From positions 15,233 through 79,232 of the forward strand of contig JBJMQS010000035.1 in assembly GCA_045802605.1 (NCBI GenBank): a stretch of DNA of 64,000 nucleotides. The letters run 5' to 3'. Position numbers and translations under genes: made by a program. This stretch comes from JBJMQS01 sp045802605. GTDB lineage: Bacteria; Planctomycetota; Planctomycetia; Gemmatales; Gemmataceae. Below, in pieces: positions 8,440 to 17,016 of this stretch (its first letter is position 1; each line of letters starts with the position of its first letter). The notes under the pieces were generated by a model. It had not been told where the DNA came from. It did not search any database and worked only from the letters and a program-made list of their open reading frames with translations.

Positions 8440-10287
8440 ATGCTTTTCCGTCGCATTTTCGTCGCCGCTGTTGTGTTGCCGCTGGCTCTCTGTGCGGCGG
8501 AATTCAAACCACGAACCGCTGGCACGGTCGAGCGGCTGCAAGCCGACTTGAAATTCCTTGCCTCCGATGAGTGCGAAGGCCGAGGCCCCGGCACCCAGGG
8601 CATCGACCTGGCAGCCGACCGGATCATGAACACGTTCAAGGAAGCCGGCCTGCAAGGCGCGATGCCGGATGGTAGCTATTTCCAGCCGTTCGAGATCCGC
8701 GGTCCGGCAAAGGTTGCTAAGCCGCTAGTGCTGGTAACGTCTGAGGCCACCATCCATGCCAATGTTCGTGACGGATTTCAGCCTTTTGAAAAGGGTGGCG
8801 ATGGCCAAATAAGCGGCGAGGTGGTTTTTGTTGGCTACGGGATCACCGCTCCGGATCAAGATTACGACGACTATGCCGGTCTCGACGTCACCGGAAAAAT
8901 TGTGCTGATGCTTCGCCGCCTACCGCACTACGCCAATCAGGATAAACCCTTCGCTGCGGATGATGTGGTCCGCAAGTTGGCGTCGGTTGATAACAAGTTG
9001 GATAACGCTAAACAGCATAAAGTCGCGGGAGTCATTATGGTTAATGATTCTACGGCTGCAATTGAGAACAATGACGATCTCAATGGTCTTGCGAACATAC
9101 TCCGCTCGGCCGCGAAAATTCCGACAGTAGCCGTTAAACGCCATTTAGCCGCGTCGCTCATTCGTTCGGCCTTTGGGAAATCATTGAGTGAATTGGAAGA
9201 GCAGATCGACAAGAATCTCAAACCAATTAGCCAAGCGCTGGCTGGTTGCACAGCCGAATTCGCAGTTGAGCACACTCAGGTAGGGATCAAGAACGTCGTC
9301 GGCGTGTTGCCTGGGGCCGGTCCATTGGCCGACGAGACCGTGATCATCGGCGCACACTACGATCACTTGGGCTACGGCGGCACGAATAGCCTGTCTCCGG
9401 CCCAGCGCGAAATTCATCACGGTGCGGATGATAATGCATCTGGAACGACCTCCCTTTTAGAGCTGGCCCGCCGTTTTGGTGCCATCAAGAATCGCCAGGG
9501 CCGGCGGTTGGTTTTCATGGCGTTCACCGGAGAAGAGATTGCTCTGTTGGGTTCGGCACACTATTGCAAGAACCCCATCTTTCCGCTCGACAAGACCGTT
9601 GCCATGGTCAACATGGACATGGTCGGCCGGCTGCGCGAAGACAAGGACACGCACAAAGATAAGCTTGACGTCGGCGGCACTGGCACCGCCAAGCAATTCG
9701 ACACGATGATCGATAACCTCGCTCAGAAGTACGACATCAGCGCCAAGAAGAGTTCCGGCGGCATGGGCCCGAGCGATCACCAATCATTTTTCATGAAAGA
9801 ACTCCCGGTTTTGTTTCTGTTCACTGGCGTGCATGCTGACTATCACCGCCCATCCGACACTTGGGACAAGATCAATTACGAAGGCATGGCTCGGATAGTG
9901 GATATGTCCGAGGAAATCGTCAGCCAGATCGCAGTAATGAATCCAAAGCCAGAATTTGTAAATGATGCGGGCGTGTTCAGTCCTTTCGGCGGCACGCCAC
10001 GCGCTGGTGGCCCCCGATTAGGTGTTATGCCTGACTACAACTTTTCAGGCGAAGGCATGCGGGTAGATGGCGTCACCTCCGGCGGAGCGGCCGGCAAAGG
10101 TGGCATGAAGGCAGGTGACCGTATCGTCGAGATTGATGGCAAGCCGGTTAGGAATGTGACCACTTATATGGAGGTCATGGAAAAGGTTAAGCCGGGCCAA
10201 GAGATTTCGGTCACTGTTTTGCGTGGCAAAGACGCCACTGAAGAAAAGATAACTTTGAAAGTCACCCCCACTAGGCCACGACAGTAG
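8440..10287 (+). CDS. secreted M28-family metallopeptidase with PA and PDZ domains
   Basis: 615 residues from ATG 8440 (a GTG nine bases upstream is possible). A signal peptide (FRRIFVAAVVLPLALCAAE) directs export. The di-zinc aminopeptidase core is complete: His306 in GAHYDHLG, Asp330 in GADDNASG, the catalytic Glu pair at 365/366 in TGEE, Asp393 in NMDMVGR, and a late His in GVHADYHRPSD. A PA-like insert precedes the core (GEVVFVGYGI..., residues about 125-250). A C-terminal PDZ domain (GGAAGKGGMKAGDRIVEIDG, about 545-610) may bind substrate or partners. Probably a periplasmic or surface aminopeptidase. It stands alone. Confidence 0.92.
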   Translation: MLFRRIFVAAVVLPLALCAAEFKPRTAGTVERLQADLKFLASDECEGRGPGTQGIDLAADRIMNTFKEAGLQGAMPDGSYFQPFEIRGPAKVAKPLVLVTSEATIHANVRDGFQPFEKGGDGQISGEVVFVGYGITAPDQDYDDYAGLDVTGKIVLMLRRLPHYANQDKPFAADDVVRKLASVDNKLDNAKQHKVAGVIMVNDSTAAIENNDDLNGLANILRSAAKIPTVAVKRHLAASLIRSAFGKSLSELEEQIDKNLKPISQALAGCTAEFAVEHTQVGIKNVVGVLPGAGPLADETVIIGAHYDHLGYGGTNSLSPAQREIHHGADDNASGTTSLLELARRFGAIKNRQGRRLVFMAFTGEEIALLGSAHYCKNPIFPLDKTVAMVNMDMVGRLREDKDTHKDKLDVGGTGTAKQFDTMIDNLAQKYDISAKKSSGGMGPSDHQSFFMKELPVLFLFTGVHADYHRPSDTWDKINYEGMARIVDMSEEIVSQIAVMNPKPEFVNDAGVFSPFGGTPRAGGPRLGVMPDYNFSGEGMRVDGVTSGGAAGKGGMKAGDRIVEIDGKPVRNVTTYMEVMEKVKPGQEISVTVLRGKDATEEKITLKVTPTRPRQ

Positions 10288-10295
10288 CGGATTTC

Positions 10296-10366
10296 GTAGC
10301 CGCGGGCTTCAGCCCGCGTCCGGGACCAGCGATTGCCCGGACGCGCTGGCTAAAGCCCGTTGCTAC
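10296..10366. repeat. palindromic repeat, family C (GTAGCCGCGGGCTTCAGCCC type)
   Basis: Left arm GTAGCCGCGGGCTTCAGCCC and right arm ending GGGCTAAAGCCCGTTGCTAC-like sequence pair with a few mismatches. A related element lies at about 51.17 kb. It starts 9 bp after the peptidase stop and may help end its transcript. Confidence 0.85.
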
Positions 10367-10405
10367 AAAAGCTCTCCATTTCCCAATGCTTGCCGGCATC
10401 CACGA

Positions 10406-10427
10406 GTGGCGATAGGTTATCGACCAC
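10406..10427. promoter_or_regulatory. imperfect dyad upstream of the nuo genes
   Basis: GTGGCGATA-GGT-TATCGACCAC forms an imperfect dyad about 60 bp before nuoH. It could be an operator or chance. No clear -35/-10 pair was recognised beside it. Confidence 0.22.
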
Positions 10428-10490
10428 TGACAATCGGCTTTTTGTCCGTGGATTTCAGGCTTCTGGCTCTGCCGGGCGAGGGTGGTCTGC

Positions 10491-11702
10491 GTGGATAATC
10501 CGATCTGGGTGATCGTCATTGCCCTCATCGCGGTCGTCGCTTTAGTCACATTCGTGGCCTTCTCGGCTCTAATTTTCATTTGGGCGGAGCGGAAAGTCGC
10601 CGGCCGAATCCAGGACCGGCTCGGCCCCACGCGAGTTGGCGGCAAATTCGGCTGGCTCCAAACCGTCGCCGACGGCGTCAAATTGCTGACTAAAGAAGAC
10701 ACGATTCCCACCGATGCCGACTCGTTTCTGTTTCGGCTCGCACCCTATGTCGCCTTCTGCGGCTCGTTTGTGGCTTATCTCGTGTTGCCTTTCGGCAATC
10801 ATGTGGTTGGCCGGGAGCTCGACGTCGCCATCTTCTTCATGCTCGCCGTGATGTCGAGCGAAGTGTTCGGCGTCATCATGTCGGGCTATGGCTCGGGCTC
10901 GAAGTGGTCGCTCTTTGGCGGCATTCGCGAGGCGGCCCAGGTCGTTAGCTACGAAGTGCCCCGCGCGATCTGCGTGCTCCTGCCCGTGATTCTCGCCGGT
11001 ACCTTGAGCATGACGGCCATCACTAATCACCAAAAAGGCTTTTTGGTGAACTGGTACATCTTCCATGACCCGTTCACATTTGCGGCGTTCTGGGTGTTCT
11101 TCACCTGTGGCACCGCCAGTTGCAAGCGGGCCCCGTTCGACCTCGCCGAGGCGGAGAGCGAACTCGTCGCGGGCTTCCACACCGAATACTCCGGTTTGCG
11201 CTGGAGTCTGTTCTTCATGGCTGAATATGGCAGCATGTTCGCCATCTCGGCGATCGCCGTCGTGTTGTTCCTCGGCGGCTGGCACACCGGTTTATTCCCC
11301 GACGAACTCACCACCATGATCGGACGCTGGACCGGCAACCCCACGCTCGGCTTGTGGCTAGGCAACATCGTCAATGTGATCGTGTTCATCCTCAAGGGTT
11401 GGGCACTGGTCTTCGTGATGATGTGGGTGCGCTGGACGCTGCCGCGGCTTCGCATTGACCAGGTCATGGTGACCTGCTTGAAATACTTGCTGCCGATTAG
11501 CTGCATACTTTTGATGGGTTTAACAGTTTGGCTGCTAGTCGTGCCACCACCGGCGAAAGAGTTTACGAAATACGTTTTGACCGTTCTGATTGTGGTGCCA
11601 CTGTTGATTGTCTTCTACAAGGCGGTCACGGCCGCGCCCGAGAAGAACCTGATTCCCACGACGTGGGACATGCCGAGTCCGCCGGTGAGGACTCACGCAT
11701 GA
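10491..11702 (+). CDS. nuoH: NADH-quinone oxidoreductase subunit H (NuoH)
   Basis: 403 residues, multi-pass membrane protein joining the peripheral arm to the membrane arm of complex I and forming most of the quinone chamber. Family marks are clear: AERKVAGRIQDRLGPTRVG near the N-terminus, the DGVKLLTKED segment, EVPRAICVL, and the acidic FDLAEAESELVAGFHTEYSG loop. I chose GTG 10491 because a GAGGGTGG sequence lies 6-13 bases upstream; GTG 10482 would add three residues. The stop overlaps nuoJ by 4 bases (ATGA), showing an operon. Unusually, nuoI does not follow. Confidence 0.95.
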   Translation: MDNPIWVIVIALIAVVALVTFVAFSALIFIWAERKVAGRIQDRLGPTRVGGKFGWLQTVADGVKLLTKEDTIPTDADSFLFRLAPYVAFCGSFVAYLVLPFGNHVVGRELDVAIFFMLAVMSSEVFGVIMSGYGSGSKWSLFGGIREAAQVVSYEVPRAICVLLPVILAGTLSMTAITNHQKGFLVNWYIFHDPFTFAAFWVFFTCGTASCKRAPFDLAEAESELVAGFHTEYSGLRWSLFFMAEYGSMFAISAIAVVLFLGGWHTGLFPDELTTMIGRWTGNPTLGLWLGNIVNVIVFILKGWALVFVMMWVRWTLPRLRIDQVMVTCLKYLLPISCILLMGLTVWLLVVPPPAKEFTKYVLTVLIVVPLLIVFYKAVTAAPEKNLIPTTWDMPSPPVRTHA

Positions 11703-12361
11703 GCGAGTTCTTCAATCATGTCAATGCTTGGCTCGCCAATCATGCTCCGATCATCTTCTTCTGGGTGATCGCGGCCATGGTCGGGACGAGCGCCGTGATG
11801 GTCGTGCTGACGCAAAATATCGTCCGGGCCGCGGCCTGGCTGCTCTTCACGCTGGCCGGGGTTTCGATTCTCTACTTCCAGCTTGGCGCTGATTTTGTCG
11901 GCGCAACGCAATTGATCGTGTACGTCGGCGGCACGCTGGTGCTCGTCGTCTTCGGCGTTATGCTCACCGCGCAAGGGCCGTTCGTCACACTGAGAACCGG
12001 CGCCGCTGAGTGGGCATTGACCATTGTCACCGGTTTCCTGTTCCTCGGCGTTTTGGTTGGGGTGACGTCGAACTCATCGCCCGGCCGCGTGGGATTGCCG
12101 GACAAGCCGCAAGTCGGGGCCACCGCCCGCATCGGCTATGGCTTTCTCGGAATGACCGAAGCGGCGGATATGCACATGGATGAAGCCGGCAATCCGGTCG
12201 TTGACTCGCCGTCGTCCCTCACTGGCATGTCGGAACCGAAGCCGCGGAAACAGATGAGCTATCTGTTGCCGTTTGAAATTGTGTCGGTGCATCTGCTCGT
12301 CGTCTTGATCGGTGCGGCCTATCTCGCGCGGGCGAAACGTCGCCGGGGGGTGTCCGAATGA
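11699..12361 (+). CDS. nuoJ: NADH-quinone oxidoreductase subunit J (NuoJ)
   Basis: 220 residues, five predicted membrane helices; part of the complex I membrane arm. The conserved LGADFVGATQLIVYVGGTLVLVVFGVML segment spans TM3, which undergoes the pi-bulge transition in complex I. ATG overlaps the nuoH stop by 4 bases, and its own stop overlaps the nuoK start by 4 bases. A hydrophilic loop of about 60 residues (residues 120-180) before the last helix is longer than in the E. coli subunit. An upstream in-frame extension into nuoH exists but is rejected because of the ATGA junction. Confidence 0.94.
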   Translation: MSEFFNHVNAWLANHAPIIFFWVIAAMVGTSAVMVVLTQNIVRAAAWLLFTLAGVSILYFQLGADFVGATQLIVYVGGTLVLVVFGVMLTAQGPFVTLRTGAAEWALTIVTGFLFLGVLVGVTSNSSPGRVGLPDKPQVGATARIGYGFLGMTEAADMHMDEAGNPVVDSPSSLTGMSEPKPRKQMSYLLPFEIVSVHLLVVLIGAAYLARAKRRRGVSE

Positions 12362-12672
12362 TCGCGCTGAGCCTCACGCCGTATCTCTGGCTTGGTGCGT
12401 TGCTCTTCACGTGCGGCGTGGTGTGTATGGCGGTGAAGCGCAATGCCATCGGCGTCTTGATCGGTGTGGAGCTCGTGCTCAATGGCGCGAACGTAAATTT
12501 CATCGCCTTTTCTCGGTTCAATCCGACATTTGCCCTCGAGGGACAGATGTTTGCTCTCTTCACGATCGTGCTCGCCGCCGCGGAAGCCGCCGTTGCTTTA
12601 GCCATCGTTTTGAGCTTTTACAACAACCACAGCACCGTGGACGTAGACGCTGCTGAACAGTTGAGAGGCTAA
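12358..12672 (+). CDS. nuoK: NADH-quinone oxidoreductase subunit K (NuoK)
   Basis: 104 residues, three membrane helices, exactly the usual NuoK length. Conserved acidic residues used in proton transfer appear in TM2 (GVELVLNGANVNF) and TM3 (VLAAAEAAVALAIVLSFY). The start overlaps nuoJ by 4 bases and the stop abuts the nuoL ATG, so translation is very likely coupled. Confidence 0.96.
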   Translation: MIALSLTPYLWLGALLFTCGVVCMAVKRNAIGVLIGVELVLNGANVNFIAFSRFNPTFALEGQMFALFTIVLAAAEAAVALAIVLSFYNNHSTVDVDAAEQLRG

Positions 12673-15153
12673 ATGTTCCAGCGTTTTGCCGAAGAACCTG
12701 GGCTTCTCTATGTCGCGGCGACGCTGGTGCCGTTGGCGGCCTTTTTCGCGCTGTTGACCGTTGGCGGCTTCAAGAACATCGCGCGGCGCTATCAGGACAC
12801 CGCTTTAGGCCAGTCGCTCTTTTGGCTCTTGGGCGGCGATGAGCCGGGCAAGGGCGGTGCTTATCTGGCGACCGGGGCGATTGCTCTTTCGTGTGTGCTG
12901 AGCGTCTATGGCCTGGTGAAGTTTCTGGGCGAACATCCTGTTTCCGCGCATCACGAAGAGTCGGCGATGCACGCGGCGGCCGAGCCAGGGCACGCGGCAC
13001 CCGCCGAACATCGCACCGAGGAAGAGCGTGGCCACAAGCACGAGGCGAATGAGCCGAAAGAGTGGGCCGGCAGTGTCGCGCTGATGCGCGTCGGCCGATT
13101 CGTGCATGATGAGCGGCCGGCGGTGGAGCTCAAGCTCGGCTACCGCATTGACCATCTCGCGGCCGTGATGTTCGCGATGGTTACGTTCATCGCCACCTTG
13201 ATTCACATCTTCGCGCTCGGCTACATGGCGGACGAGACGCAAAACATCGTCGAAGATCACCAGGCCCACATTGCCCGGCGCGGCCGGTATGAGCGATTCT
13301 TCATGTGGTTTTCGCTCTTTTGCTTCTCGATGCTCAATCTCGTGCTGGCGGACAATCTGTTCCAGGTATTTATCAGTTGGGAACTCGTCGGCGCTTGCTC
13401 ATTCGGACTGATCGGCTTCTATTACGAACGGCAGTCGGCGAGCACCGCGGCGAACAAGGCATTCATCACCAATCGTGTCGGCGACGTCGGGTTCATCCTC
13501 GGCATGATGATCCTCTGGTCGTTTGTCGGCACGCTCAACTTCCAAGAGATATTTGCGCGCTTGCGCGTGCCGCCGACCGACGCCCACGGCGAAGCCATGC
13601 CCGGCGTGGGCACGATGGTCCGCGTCAATGTCGAGGACCGCACCGCGAAGCCCGCCGAAAATGGGTCGCACGCGCTCTTGCTTTCGGATCACTTGCATGC
13701 GGATGGCCTACAGGGCGAATTTGAAATTGCCGGCAACACGACCAACGGCTTCGGAGCGATCCCGTATTGGCTGGTCACGCTCGCGGGTCTCGGCGTGTTC
13801 CTCGGCTGCGTTGGCAAGTCGGCGCAGTTCCCGCTGCAAGTCTGGTTGCCCGATGCGATGGAAGGGCCGACGCCGGTCTCCGCGCTGGTTCACTCGGCGA
13901 CGATGGTCGCGGCCGGCGTATATCTCGTGGGCCGAGCATTTCCGCTGTTCACACCGGAAGCGCGGCTCGCCATTGCCTACACCGGTTGCATCACGCTGTT
14001 CGTCGCTGCCACGATTGCGATGGTATCGACCGATATCAAGAAGATCTTGGCCTATTCCACCATCAGTCAGCTCGGCTACATGATCTTGGCCCTGGGCGTG
14101 GGCGCTTGGGTGGCGGGGCTATTGCATTTGCTGACCCATGCATTCTTCAAAGCGCTTTTGTTCCTTTGCTCCGGTAGCGTGATTCATGGCTGCCACCACG
14201 AGCAGGACATGCGACGCATGGGCGGCCTCTTCAAGAAGATGCCGGTCACGGCCATTACCATGCTCGTCGGTTGCTTGGCGATTGCGGGCACGCCGACGTT
14301 CTCGGGGTGGTATTCGAAGGACATGATGCTGGCCGAGAAGATGGCGTTCGCCATTGCGAGTCCGGCACACTGGCTTTTGTTCATGACGCCGCTGTTGACC
14401 GCCGGCATCACGGCGTTTTACATGTTCCGGATGTGGTTCATGACGTTCACGGGTAAGCCGCGCGACATGCATGTCTACGAGCACGCCCACGAGTCACCCA
14501 AAGTCATGACGGTGCCGCTGGTGATCCTGGCGGCGTTCAGCTATTTCGTGGCTAGCGGCCTGCCGATTTGGAACGCAGAAGCGAGCTATCTAGCGAGCAT
14601 TCTGCGCGAATCGCGGCCAACTGCCGTCGTCGCGGAACATCAATGGGTGCTCGACACCGCTCATCACGTGCTCGATTTCCACACAGTCGCCGGGGTGTTG
14701 GCGCTCCTGGTGGCCGGCATCGGCGTGGTGTTCGCGTTCGTCATCTATTACAAGCGAATCCTGGATCCGGCAGAAGCCGCGGGCCAGTTCCCGAGCGTCT
14801 ACCGCCTGCTCGTCAACAAGTGGTACTTCGACGAACTCTATAGCGCGCTCTTCTGCCGGCCTGCGCTCGCCGTGGCGGGATGGTGCCGCAAGTTCGACAT
14901 CACGGTGATCGATCGATTCATCGACGGAACCGCGCGATCCGTTATCAACGTGGCTCGCTTCGGCGGCCGATTTGACCATGGCGTGATCGATGGGCTAGCC
15001 AATGTGCTCGGCAACGCGACCTGGGGCTTCGGGACTTCGCTGCGCCGAATTCAGACCGGCCATTTGCGCGGTTATGTGTTGTTCCTGGTGCTCGGGGCGG
15101 TGGCACTGTTCGTCTTGGCGACATACTTCGTGAGTTGGGCGTCAGCACACTGA
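12673..15153 (+). CDS. nuoL: NADH-quinone oxidoreductase subunit L (NuoL)
   Basis: 826 residues; the distal antiporter-like proton-pumping subunit of complex I. The antiporter core is recognisable (WELVGACSFGLIGFYYE, LQVWLPDAMEGPTPVSALVHSATMV, LAYSTISQLGYMILALG, HAFFKALLFLCSGSVIH). Two features make it longer than the roughly 610-residue E. coli form: a His/Glu-rich loop after the first helices (residues about 90-140) and an insertion at residues about 300-355 (PTDAHGEAMPGVG...), plus the long C-terminal lateral helix region. It starts directly after the nuoK stop. Confidence 0.95.
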   Translation: MFQRFAEEPGLLYVAATLVPLAAFFALLTVGGFKNIARRYQDTALGQSLFWLLGGDEPGKGGAYLATGAIALSCVLSVYGLVKFLGEHPVSAHHEESAMHAAAEPGHAAPAEHRTEEERGHKHEANEPKEWAGSVALMRVGRFVHDERPAVELKLGYRIDHLAAVMFAMVTFIATLIHIFALGYMADETQNIVEDHQAHIARRGRYERFFMWFSLFCFSMLNLVLADNLFQVFISWELVGACSFGLIGFYYERQSASTAANKAFITNRVGDVGFILGMMILWSFVGTLNFQEIFARLRVPPTDAHGEAMPGVGTMVRVNVEDRTAKPAENGSHALLLSDHLHADGLQGEFEIAGNTTNGFGAIPYWLVTLAGLGVFLGCVGKSAQFPLQVWLPDAMEGPTPVSALVHSATMVAAGVYLVGRAFPLFTPEARLAIAYTGCITLFVAATIAMVSTDIKKILAYSTISQLGYMILALGVGAWVAGLLHLLTHAFFKALLFLCSGSVIHGCHHEQDMRRMGGLFKKMPVTAITMLVGCLAIAGTPTFSGWYSKDMMLAEKMAFAIASPAHWLLFMTPLLTAGITAFYMFRMWFMTFTGKPRDMHVYEHAHESPKVMTVPLVILAAFSYFVASGLPIWNAEASYLASILRESRPTAVVAEHQWVLDTAHHVLDFHTVAGVLALLVAGIGVVFAFVIYYKRILDPAEAAGQFPSVYRLLVNKWYFDELYSALFCRPALAVAGWCRKFDITVIDRFIDGTARSVINVARFGGRFDHGVIDGLANVLGNATWGFGTSLRRIQTGHLRGYVLFLVLGAVALFVLATYFVSWASAH

Positions 15154-15165
15154 TCGGGGATTGCA

Positions 15166-17013
15166 ATGCACGAAACTGACATGTGGCAAATGACGGCGCT
15201 GACGTTCATCCCGGCGGTGTTCGCACTTGTGATCGCTTTCATCCCCGGCGGCGCCAAGGAACTCATCCGCTGGATCTCCCTCATCGGCACCGCGTTCACG
15301 TTGACTGTCAGCTTGGTGATCTTCATCGGTTTTACCGACATGCTCAGTCGCCACTCCGAACGCGACGTGATGGAAGGACACGCTCAAGGCTCGCTGCTGG
15401 AGAGCCGTGTCGATAAAGATGCTGCCCGACCCCCAGTGAATGAGACGCCCGATGGCCGGGGTACGGGAGCCCAGGACCATCTTTCCAATGACTTCGTCTC
15501 ACGCTCCCCGTGGATCAACCGATTCAACATCGAATATTTTCTCGGCATCGATGGTATCTCGATGCCGCTGTTGTTGCTTTCGACGGTGCTGTTTTTCTTG
15601 TCGATGATCGCCAGTTGGAACATCGAGAAGCATGTCAAAGGCTATTGCATGCTGTTTTTGCTGCTCGAAACCGGCGTTTTGGGTTGCTTCGTCGCGCTCG
15701 ATTTCTTCCTCTTCTACATCTTCTGGGAGGTCATGCTCCTACCGATGTATTTCCTCATCGGCATTTGGGGCGGCCCCCGGCGCGAATACGCCGCGATCAA
15801 GTTCTTCTTGTACACCCTGCTGGGAAGCGTGTTCATCCTGATCGCCATGCTGGCCTTCTATTTCACCGATGTCCGCGACTTCGTGCGTCCCGAGCGAGTC
15901 CGCGATGAAGCGGTCCGCTATGCCGTGTCACAGCGAGTTCCGGTTGCCGACGCGCAGCACGACTGGCAGCAATACGCGCAGCCGGTCCACACATTCGACC
16001 TCATAACATTGCACAAAGTGGGCCGGGCGGCGATGCAAGTAATCGGTGGTCACGCCGATCGTGCGATCGAGGAGTCGCCGTCGTACGACAAGGCGGGCAT
16101 GCGCGAACGACTGAATCAGTTGTTCTTCGGCAAACGCTTCCAGGTCACCATGTTCTTGCTGTTGTTCGTCGGCTTCGCCATCAAGGTGCCGATGTTCCCG
16201 TTCCATACGTGGTTGCCCGATGCGCACGTCGAAGCGCCGACGCCGATCAGCATGATCCTGGCCGGCATCCTGCTCAAGCTCGGCGGCTACGGCATCATCC
16301 GGGTCGCGTACCCGATCTGCCCATGGGCGGCGTGGTATCTCGCGATGCCGGTGGCCACCTTCGGCGTGATCAACATCGTCTACGGGGCGTTCGCCGCGAT
16401 GGCGCAGACCGATTTCAAGAAGTTGGTGGCCTATAGCTCTGTGAGCCACATGGGCTACGTGATCCTTGGCATCGCCGTCTGGAGCACGCGATCGCAGCAT
16501 TGGGAATGGGGCATGAACGGGGCGATGTTCCAGATGATCGCCCACGGCGTGACCTCGGCCGCCATGTTCTTCATGGTCGGCGTGATTTATGATCGGGCCC
16601 ACCATCGCAACCTCGACAACTTCCGCGGTCTGATGGAGCCCATGCCGTTTTACGGCGGCTTGAGCTTCCTGATCTTCTTCGCCGCGCTGGGCCTGCCCGG
16701 CATGTGCGGCTTCATCGGCGAAGTCATGGTGGTGTTGGCGGCGTGGAATTACAGCCCGACCCTCGCCATCATCACCGCGCTCGCGGTCGTGCTCACCGCC
16801 GCCTACATTCTGTGGACCTTGCAGCGCGTCTACTTCGGCACCAACGACGCGTACAAGGGCTACAAGGACATGACCATTCGCGAGACGATTGTCGCAGTAC
16901 CTTTCGTGGTACTGTCGATCGTACTCGGCATCTTCCCGTGGCAATCGCTGTTGAGCTGGATGCAGCCGTCGGTGAGCGGGCTGGTGGATTCTCTGTCGCG
17001 GCTGGGAGGCTAG
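15166..17013 (+). CDS. nuoM: NADH-quinone oxidoreductase subunit M (NuoM)
   Basis: 615 residues; second antiporter-like pump module. Marks include FWEVMLLPMYFLIGIWGG with the key Glu, PMFPFHTWLPDAHVEAPTP, LLKLGGYGIIRV, and the LVAYSSVSHMGYVILG helix. Two hydrophilic insertions (residues about 65-110 and 230-310) are not in the E. coli subunit and make it about 100 residues longer. It starts 12 bp after nuoL and ends 3 bp before the nuoN ATG. Confidence 0.95.
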   Translation: MHETDMWQMTALTFIPAVFALVIAFIPGGAKELIRWISLIGTAFTLTVSLVIFIGFTDMLSRHSERDVMEGHAQGSLLESRVDKDAARPPVNETPDGRGTGAQDHLSNDFVSRSPWINRFNIEYFLGIDGISMPLLLLSTVLFFLSMIASWNIEKHVKGYCMLFLLLETGVLGCFVALDFFLFYIFWEVMLLPMYFLIGIWGGPRREYAAIKFFLYTLLGSVFILIAMLAFYFTDVRDFVRPERVRDEAVRYAVSQRVPVADAQHDWQQYAQPVHTFDLITLHKVGRAAMQVIGGHADRAIEESPSYDKAGMRERLNQLFFGKRFQVTMFLLLFVGFAIKVPMFPFHTWLPDAHVEAPTPISMILAGILLKLGGYGIIRVAYPICPWAAWYLAMPVATFGVINIVYGAFAAMAQTDFKKLVAYSSVSHMGYVILGIAVWSTRSQHWEWGMNGAMFQMIAHGVTSAAMFFMVGVIYDRAHHRNLDNFRGLMEPMPFYGGLSFLIFFAALGLPGMCGFIGEVMVVLAAWNYSPTLAIITALAVVLTAAYILWTLQRVYFGTNDAYKGYKDMTIRETIVAVPFVVLSIVLGIFPWQSLLSWMQPSVSGLVDSLSRLGG

Positions 17014-17016
17014 TTG